Below are positions 5,615 through 10,249 of a DNA stretch of 10,249 nt, in pieces. The translations under genes and the position numbers were made by a program. Position 1 is the first letter of the stretch, and every line of letters begins with the position of its first letter. The DNA is from Candidatus Aenigmatarchaeota archaeon (GTDB lineage: Archaea; Aenigmatarchaeota; Aenigmatarchaeia; CG10238-14): NCBI GenBank assembly GCA_017610225.1, contig JAFCCM010000066.1, positions 1 through 10,249 on the forward strand. Direction: 5' to 3'. The notes below the pieces were generated by a model. That model saw only the letters and a program-made list of their open reading frames with translations. It was not told the DNA's origin and ran no database searches.

Positions 5615-6249
5615 ATTTGGTCACTTAACGAGGAATGTTCCTTTTTTTTTGTTGACTTTAAAAACAAAATAGAAATAACAAGAGAGACAATAATAATTAC
5701 AATAATGATTATCATTGATATTTTACTGAATTTAGGTTTTTTAGATTCTATGGTCGTGGTAGTAGTATTTTCTGTTTCTTGAACAGTTGTGGTAGTTATT
5801 TCTTTAATTGTGGTTGTTGTAGTAGAAGAACTTGATGTAGTAGTTGCTATTGATGGGTCCTTGACAACAGTTATATTAAATGCGTATCCTTCGCCTAGAG
5901 AGATTCCATCTGATTCTGCTACTAATTTAATTTCTTTTTCTCCAGGAAACACATCTTCACTAACTACAATTTCAAATCTGAATGATTCCTTTCCATCTGG
6001 ATGTAAAAAATTTATTTCTGTTAGTTGTTTAATCTCTATTCCCGACGGCGCTTCAATTTTGATTTGTATCCATTCTATAGTTTCATTATCTATGTTTTCT
6101 AAAACGACTCTTGTTGTCAATGATTTTCCTTGAAGTATTGTTACATTATTAATTGGGTAAACGAATTCTATTCTATCTGAATAAGAAAAATTACAGAATA
6201 TTAATAAAAATAAAAGAATTACTAAAAATGATAAAAATTTTCTTTGCAT
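5608..6249 (-). CDS. Secreted, membrane-anchored protein with an Ig-like domain and Thr-rich stalk
   Basis: I do not recognise a named family, but the architecture is clear in the 213 residues. An N-terminal signal peptide covers about 1-24 (basic MQRK, then a Leu/Ile/Phe-rich core). A beta-rich, Ig-like or COG1361-like domain spans about 25-130, with features such as the ILQGKSLTTRVVLENI strand pair and VFPGEKEIKLVAES. A Ser/Thr-rich stalk lies at about 133-168 (runs of TTT and SSSS). A transmembrane helix spans about 177-197 and a short basic cytoplasmic tail follows. Four N-glycosylation sequons are present (NVT, NET, NIT, NTT). The predicted topology puts the domain outside the cell. It lies 31 bases after the ferredoxin gene and 37 before the SufT-like gene, so it appears co-transcribed with Fe-S genes, which is unexpected. 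No ribosome site is obvious at its ATG. Confidence 0.8.
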   Translation of the reverse strand: MQRKFLSFLVILLFLLIFCNFSYSDRIEFVYPINNVTILQGKSLTTRVVLENIDNETIEWIQIKIEAPSGIEIKQLTEINFLHPDGKESFRFEIVVSEDVFPGEKEIKLVAESDGISLGEGYAFNITVVKDPSIATTTSSSSTTTTTIKEITTTTVQETENTTTTTIESKKPKFSKISMIIIIVIIIVSLVISILFLKSTKKKEHSSLSDQIY

Positions 6250-6280
6250 ATAAAAACAATTATTTTAATTCAAGTTAAAG

Positions 6281-6469
6281 CTACCCCTCAACTTTAATAC
6301 AACCTACAGGACAAACATCAGCAGCTTCTTGATTACATCCAACTTCTTTTATTTCTGTTTTGACTGGTCCATATTTACCGCTACCTTTATCTTCCCAGTT
6401 ATCTGGACAAATAGAAGCGCATGCTCCACATCCTATACATTTATCATGATCTTGTTTAATTTTTACCAT
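6281..6469 (-). CDS. Single-cluster [4Fe-4S] ferredoxin
   Basis: This 62-residue protein is a small soluble electron carrier. The cluster ligands predicted from the motif are Cys11, Cys14 and Cys17 (CIGCGAC) and the distant Cys53 in VCPVG. Cys21 and Cys45 match the positions that form a disulfide in single-cluster ferredoxins such as that of Thermotoga. An additional Cys57 lies in CPVGC, where relatives often have Ala. The ATG at 6469 has GGTGAT six bases upstream. It starts 21 bases after the stop of the IscU-like gene, pointing to co-transcription. In this setting it may supply electrons for Fe-S assembly or for reduction of cobalt before adenosylation; both roles are inferred from position. 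Confidence 0.93.
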   Translation of the reverse strand: MVKIKQDHDKCIGCGACASICPDNWEDKGSGKYGPVKTEIKEVGCNQEAADVCPVGCIKVEG

Positions 6470-6490
6470 TCTAAAATCACCTTAAAGGAA

Positions 6491-6883
6491 TTATTTGGAT
6501 TTAGTTTTCTTATATTTTTCCCTATATTCTTGAATAGCTTTTTCTAAAGCACCGACAGCAAGTAGTGAGCAATGGACTTTCACTGGAGGAAGTTTACCTA
6601 AGCTCCTTATCACATCCTCTCCTGTTATTTTCTCAGCTTCTTCAAGAGTTTTACCTTTTACCAACTCTGAGAACATTGAACCAGTCGAGATTGCAGCAAT
6701 ACAACCTGTTGTTTCCCATCCTATTCTTGTAATTTTGTTATCCTTGACTTTAATATAAATTTCTAGAGTATCTCCACAGATAGGACTACCTTGTTCTCCA
6801 TGACTATCATAATCTTTAAGTTTGCCTTGATTCTTTGGGTTTTTGAAGTGTTCTATAACTTTTTTTGCATAGATATTTTTCAT
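6491..6883 (-). CDS. IscU/NifU-N-like Fe-S cluster scaffold protein
   Basis: The protein is a scaffold on which Fe-S clusters are built from sulfide delivered by a cysteine desulfurase. It has 130 residues, the size of IscU. The three ligand cysteines are Cys36 (SPICGDTLE, with Asp38), Cys61 (TTGCIAAIS) and Cys105 (VHCSLLA, preceded by His104). The motif LPPVK at 98-102, which in bacterial IscU is the Hsp70 (HscA) recognition site, is intact. The N-terminus (KKVIEHFKNPKNQG) is typical of the family. The ATG at 6883 has GTGAT three bases upstream, and a TATA-like box lies about 31-43 bases upstream. It is the first gene of the five-gene run. No cysteine desulfurase or HscA is in the window; they may be elsewhere. 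Confidence 0.94.
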   Translation of the reverse strand: MKNIYAKKVIEHFKNPKNQGKLKDYDSHGEQGSPICGDTLEIYIKVKDNKITRIGWETTGCIAAISTGSMFSELVKGKTLEEAEKITGEDVIRSLGKLPPVKVHCSLLAVGALEKAIQEYREKYKKTKSK

Positions 6884-6886
6884 GAG

Positions 6887-6926
6887 ATCACTCTAATATT
6901 ATTGTAGTAATAGTATAAATAATATA
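6887..6926 (-). promoter_or_regulatory. Putative promoter and ribosome binding site of the Fe-S operon
   Basis: An AT box (plus-strand TATAAATAATATA at 6914-6926) lies 31-43 bases upstream of the IscU-like start, and GTGAT (6891-6887) sits three bases before the ATG. This is the same arrangement as at gatC and lrp. The site is inferred from spacing and base composition. Confidence 0.45.
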
Positions 6927-6958
6927 ACGATGTTATAAATTGATTTTTTATGATTTCA

Positions 6959-7591
6959 TTAATTAGAATTATTACCAACACCACTAACAATATAGATTAG
7001 ACTTTCATGACCTCTAGAGTCAGATATAGTTGTAGCACGATGTACTATGATAGAATGATTTCTATCTAAGATTTCTTGATAGAAATCTCTTAGGAAGCCA
7101 TCTCCTGAAAGAGGAAAACCTGCTGTATATACACCTAAGTATGTATCTAGAGGTTTCATTTCTAATATTCTTTCAAATGGGGACTCTCTATGAGGAACAT
7201 TATGGAGAACATACTGTTGAATAAAAAGGTCTTTATTTTGAACTCCTGCTCTTTCTAAATGTTCTTTTTCAAATTCTATCATTCTAATTTTACCATATTG
7301 CCATTGAGGATAAGCTATTCCTTCCTTATAAATACTACGTCTAGGTACTTCATATATTTCTTTCTCATCTAGTCTAAAAAGAGAAACTAATTCTTCAAAT
7401 CCAAAACTTGTTGCTATATCACCATTAGGGGGAAATACAAGGCTATTCAAATGTGGGTCCCCATTCATCAAATCTCTTAAATCATAAATATGAATAGGTA
7501 CATTTCTTTCCGTCCAACCTATTAGATTAGGAAATTTAGGGATTTCTTCAAGTAGTCTTTGAACTCTCTCATCCTCTTGTCTTGTGAACAT
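6959..7591 (-). CDS. Protein of unknown function, 210 residues
   Basis: I do not recognise this protein. It has no signal peptide, no transmembrane segment and no cysteine cluster, so it is probably soluble and cytoplasmic. The N-terminus is charged (TRQEDERVQRLLEEI), followed by an aromatic, Pro-rich core with pieces such as GWTERNVPIHIYDL, FPPNGDIATSFGFEEL and YPQWQYGKIRMIEFE. His residues occur in VLHNVPHRESP and IIVHRATT, and the end contains SDSRGHESLIYIVSG. The mixed alpha/beta pattern suggests a single globular domain. The ATG at 7591 has no clear ribosome site. It follows nrdJ by 56 bases on the same strand and precedes the Fe-S operon promoter. Coding is supported by the long uninterrupted frame and by amino-acid composition like that of a normal soluble protein. 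Confidence 0.75.
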   Translation of the reverse strand: MFTRQEDERVQRLLEEIPKFPNLIGWTERNVPIHIYDLRDLMNGDPHLNSLVFPPNGDIATSFGFEELVSLFRLDEKEIYEVPRRSIYKEGIAYPQWQYGKIRMIEFEKEHLERAGVQNKDLFIQQYVLHNVPHRESPFERILEMKPLDTYLGVYTAGFPLSGDGFLRDFYQEILDRNHSIIVHRATTISDSRGHESLIYIVSGVGNNSN

Positions 7592-7632
7592 ATATTATTT
7601 TTTTCCGCTTAGAAATTAATATCAATCTTATT

Positions 7633-7642
7633 AAAGAAAAAG
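7633..7642 (-). terminator. Possible oligo-T terminator after nrdJ
   Basis: The minus strand reads CTTTTTCTTT starting six bases after the nrdJ stop codon. Archaeal RNA polymerase often stops at U-rich tracts of this kind without a hairpin. The base composition is AT-rich, so the call is tentative. Confidence 0.3.
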
Positions 7643-7647
7643 TTAAT

Positions 7648-10249
7648 CTAAATCTCACAACTAGCACATCCACCACTCTTACTAACAAGACTATCAATAA
7701 CATCTTTCTTTACAGCCTTTGTGCTCAATATCTGATACTTTCTACTTCCATCCCTGTAAACTGTCAATCCTTTACACTTAAGTTGATATGCCAGCCAGTA
7801 TGCATCTTCTATATCTTGTGGTGTTGCGTGATTAGGGAAGTTAATTGTCTTGGATACAGCATTATCAGTATATTTTTGAAAAGCTGCCTGCATCTTTACA
7901 TGCCACTCTGGTGAAATATCATGGGCAGTAACAAAGACTTTTCGAATTTCTTCAGGTATTTCTCTAATATCTTGAATAGAAGAACTATTTGAAATCTTTT
8001 TCATTAATTCTTCATCATATACCCCAGCCATAATAGATTTAGCTTCAAATTCTGGGTCAACATAAACCAAGTTAGATCCAATTGTCTCTTGAACATTCCT
8101 AATATAAGATATAGCAAATAATGGTTCACAACCTTGAGAACATCCAGCAATAACACCAATAGTTCCAGTAGGAGCAATAGTGGTAACAGTTGCATTTCTC
8201 ATCCGCTTATACCCTTTCTTTTCCCAAACACTTTCTTTGAATGCTTCAAATGACCCTCTCTTCTTTCCGAGTTCTTCACTCATATTCCTTCCTTCATCTC
8301 TAATGAATTTCATAACTTTTTCAGCAGTTTTCACTCCTTCTTCAGAATTGTATGGTATTCCTAATTTAATCAGCATGTCAGCAAAACCCATCACACCTAG
8401 ACCTATCTTCCTAGTTTTTCTATTCATTTCATTCAATTCCTTGAGTGGAAATTTGTTGATTTCAATTACATTATCAAGAAATCTTACTGCAAGTCTAGTT
8501 GTATATCTTAATTTATCCCAATCTATTTTTCCGTCATCTGTCATTTTTCCAAGATTGATCGATCCAAGATTACAAGACTCATAAGGAAGAAGTGGTTGTT
8601 CACCACATGGATTAGTTGATTCAATTTCGCCAACATGAGGAGTAGGGTTAGATTTGTTAATTGTGTCAATGAATATCATACCAGGTTCTCCATTTTTCCA
8701 TGCCATTGTGATTATAAGATTCCAGATTGCTCTAGCCATTATTTTTTTCGATGGTTTACCATCCCTTGGATTAATCAATTCGAATTCCTTATTTTCTTCA
8801 ACAGCTTTCATGAATTTGTCATTTAATGCAACAGAAATATTAAAGTTGTTTAATGCACCTTCTGTTTCCTTACAAACTATAAAGTCAAGAATATCTGGAT
8901 GGTCTACCCTTAAGATAGCCATGTTAGCACCACGCCTTTTGTTATGTACTAATATACCGTTTGCAACAAATTTTCCAGAACCAGGAACTTCTATATCCAT
9001 TGTGTAACTTCTTATTTTTTTGATGTTAGTAACTTTTGTGAAATAATATTTTGGATTTGATATTTTTTGAAAATGTTTACTTTCTCTTAGTTTTGGGAAC
9101 TCTTTCATCAAATAACTCAGTCTCTTTCTTGTTAAATTTCTTTTACTTGATGATGTATCGTTAATGTAGTGATAAATCGCTCTGTAAAATTTCCTGTCAG
9201 ATCCCCTTTTTGACCTTCCTTTACCTGAACCTCTTCCAACATAATTGTAAAGTAATTTCAATCTTTTCCCTTGGTTTGGTATTATATCATTCTGTTCAAA
9301 TTCTTTTTCGTGATATCTTGTTTTCAAGGTATCATTTTTTCTTTTTGTAATAAATCCAATCTCATTCATAAACAATTTAATGCTTCTGTCTTGGACTATC
9401 ATCATCTGGTAAATAGGTCTTCTACCATAACTATTCTCGCCCTTTTCATATTTGTGATAACTTGATACAATATTTAGACCAAGCAGTAACTGTTGAACTT
9501 GTTTTATCAATTTCTTGGATGTGGAATAAAGTCTTGGATACCCATCAGAATGAACATCTCCATCTCCTTCAAATAAACCTCTCACAAAACCTTTAGCAGT
9601 TTCTCTAGAAGAATTAAATATCACATCAGGTACAAATGCTTCAGGAGATGACTTTTTTTTCCACCCCATTTTTTCAAAAAATCTTTTTAGATCACGAGAA
9701 TAAAAGAACATGTCAGACCAAGAACCTTCATCTCCTTTTGTGCCAACTTTAAGACCAAATATATTATCTACAGAAGATTCTATTTTAGTTATTAATTTTT
9801 GATCTTTATTATCAACGCTAAATATTAATCTTCCATTAGTGCTCAGACAACCATCAGCCATATACAATCCTAATATTTCCCCAAGTTCTTCTGACATTTT
9901 TTCAGGTATTTTAATTGGGTTTGAGTTCCGATGTTGTTCCTCTAATCTAGGAAGTTCTGTATCTTTTCCAGTATGCCCTCCAACAACAGTTACTAACCAA
10001 TCATTTTCTTTTATCTCTTGAGCGTCTTTCCAGATTATTTCTCCATTTTCATCTACACAAGCCAATTGGTGATTGTAAGTTGACTCTATACTTAGGCCAA
10101 TATTTGTCTCAAATTTAAATACTTCTGCAAGTCCATTGTCCATTGAAACAAATACATTGTTAAACATTTTTCCATCATAGACAAGATGTTTTGTAAAATT
10201 CTGGCCTAGAGGCGGACAGTTCAATAGATTGCCAATAGGTAAAATTCCA
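7648..10249 (-). CDS. nrdJ: Adenosylcobalamin-dependent (class II) ribonucleotide reductase, C-terminal part, with intein; 5' end missing
   Basis: The mature enzyme reduces ribonucleotides to deoxyribonucleotides using a radical made from adenosylcobalamin. The frame is open from the right edge to the TAG at 7648. Bases 10249-8941 encode intein; the C-terminal extein of 430 residues begins with KRRGANMAILRVDHPD at 8940. Extein landmarks are NPCGE (about 8613-8599), containing the thiyl-radical Cys and the catalytic Asn and Glu, and ESCNLGSINL, with the second redox-active Cys. APTGTIGVIAGCSQG is the conserved active-site loop, and GGCASCEI at the very end supplies the CxxC that re-reduces the active site. 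The extein resembles class II enzymes more than class I. A TTG at 10224 is inside the intein and is not a real start. The first half of the enzyme and the start of the intein lie beyond the edge. Confidence 0.93.
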   Translation of the reverse strand, partial: GILPIGNLLNCPPLGQNFTKHLVYDGKMFNNVFVSMDNGLAEVFKFETNIGLSIESTYNHQLACVDENGEIIWKDAQEIKENDWLVTVVGGHTGKDTELPRLEEQHRNSNPIKIPEKMSEELGEILGLYMADGCLSTNGRLIFSVDNKDQKLITKIESSVDNIFGLKVGTKGDEGSWSDMFFYSRDLKRFFEKMGWKKKSSPEAFVPDVIFNSSRETAKGFVRGLFEGDGDVHSDGYPRLYSTSKKLIKQVQQLLLGLNIVSSYHKYEKGENSYGRRPIYQMMIVQDRSIKLFMNEIGFITKRKNDTLKTRYHEKEFEQNDIIPNQGKRLKLLYNYVGRGSGKGRSKRGSDRKFYRAIYHYINDTSSSKRNLTRKRLSYLMKEFPKLRESKHFQKISNPKYYFTKVTNIKKIRSYTMDIEVPGSGKFVANGILVHNKRRGANMAILRVDHPDILDFIVCKETEGALNNFNISVALNDKFMKAVEENKEFELINPRDGKPSKKIMARAIWNLIITMAWKNGEPGMIFIDTINKSNPTPHVGEIESTNPCGEQPLLPYESCNLGSINLGKMTDDGKIDWDKLRYTTRLAVRFLDNVIEINKFPLKELNEMNRKTRKIGLGVMGFADMLIKLGIPYNSEEGVKTAEKVMKFIRDEGRNMSEELGKKRGSFEAFKESVWEKKGYKRMRNATVTTIAPTGTIGVIAGCSQGCEPLFAISYIRNVQETIGSNLVYVDPEFEAKSIMAGVYDEELMKKISNSSSIQDIREIPEEIRKVFVTAHDISPEWHVKMQAAFQKYTDNAVSKTINFPNHATPQDIEDAYWLAYQLKCKGLTVYRDGSRKYQILSTKAVKKDVIDSLVSKSGGCASCEI
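8941..10249 (-). mobile_element. Intein with LAGLIDADG (DOD) homing endonuclease inside nrdJ, N-terminus missing
   Basis: The in-window part has about 436 residues. Block B is seen as ESTYNHQL, with the Thr-x-x-His of the splicing domain (near 10080-10065). Two LAGLIDADG-type motifs follow: LGLYMADG (block C, around 9870-9850) and VRGLFEGDGDV (block E, around 9585-9555), each with its catalytic Asp. About 190 residues then follow, including a very basic Gly/Lys/Arg-rich segment likely to contact DNA. Block F and G close the intein: YTMDIEVPGSGKFVANGILVHN, with His-Asn at 8946-8941. The endonuclease looks intact, so the element may still be mobile. It sits just before the conserved RRGANM segment of the reductase. 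Block A with the N-terminal nucleophile is outside the window. The residue after Asn is Lys, which is not a splicing nucleophile. Confidence 0.93.

Noticed and set aside
5789..6133. 114-residue plus-strand frame opposite the surface protein
   Set aside because: It is the antisense shadow of the Thr-rich stalk (ACN codons read as valine-rich sequence), with no ribosome site.
8180..9007. Plus-strand frames opposite nrdJ
   Set aside because: They are antisense to a strongly conserved coding region, have biased hydrophobic composition and no start context.
10222..10224. TTG as the start of the reductase gene
   Set aside because: The frame is open upstream to the window edge and the TTG lies inside the intein, before block B; it is an internal Leu codon.

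Overview
The window is AT-rich, densely packed and almost entirely coded on the minus strand. It looks archaeal. Start codons are preceded by a repeated GTGAT or GGTGAT motif 3 to 6 bases upstream, complementary to the archaeal 16S rRNA 3' end. TATA-like AT boxes lie about 33-44 bases ahead of several operons. The gene set includes an Lrp/AsnC regulator, an RPB9/TFS-like zinc ribbon, a CobO-type adenosyltransferase and a class II ribonucleotide reductase interrupted by an intein. A small-genome (DPANN-like) or euryarchaeal host would fit, but no marker here settles the lineage.

Layout from right to left, which is the direction of transcription for the minus strand. 10249-7648: the 3' part of nrdJ, the B12-dependent (class II) ribonucleotide reductase. 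Its first in-window part is an intein with a LAGLIDADG homing endonuclease, running off the right edge; the C-terminal extein follows. 7591-6959: a 210-residue protein I do not recognise. 6883-4680: a compact five-gene run with gaps of 21-37 bases: an IscU-like Fe-S scaffold, a [4Fe-4S] ferredoxin, a secreted and membrane-anchored protein with a Thr-rich stalk, a SufT/MIP18-family Fe-S maturation factor, and a corrinoid adenosyltransferase. A short plus-strand zinc-ribbon gene (4486-4683) meets this run tail to tail with a 4-base overlap.

4485-4142 is a 344-base divergent intergenic region holding the lrp promoter, a perfect palindrome at its TATA box, and several inverted repeats. 4141-2796: an Lrp/AsnC regulator followed by a HemK/PrmC-like methyltransferase that probably starts at TTG. 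2668-1: gatC, gatA and gatB, the amidotransferase making Asn-tRNA and/or Gln-tRNA. These genes overlap by 1 and 4 bases, and gatB runs off the left edge.

Functional links: the adenosyltransferase can make adenosylcobalamin, the cofactor of the neighbouring class II ribonucleotide reductase. The scaffold, ferredoxin and SufT-like factor form an Fe-S assembly and electron-transfer set. The points most worth checking are the intein's non-nucleophilic Lys at +1, the surface protein inside the Fe-S operon, the unrecognised 210-residue protein, and a 20-base A tract inside gatB that stays in frame. I did not see a clear new defence or mobile system beyond the intein.
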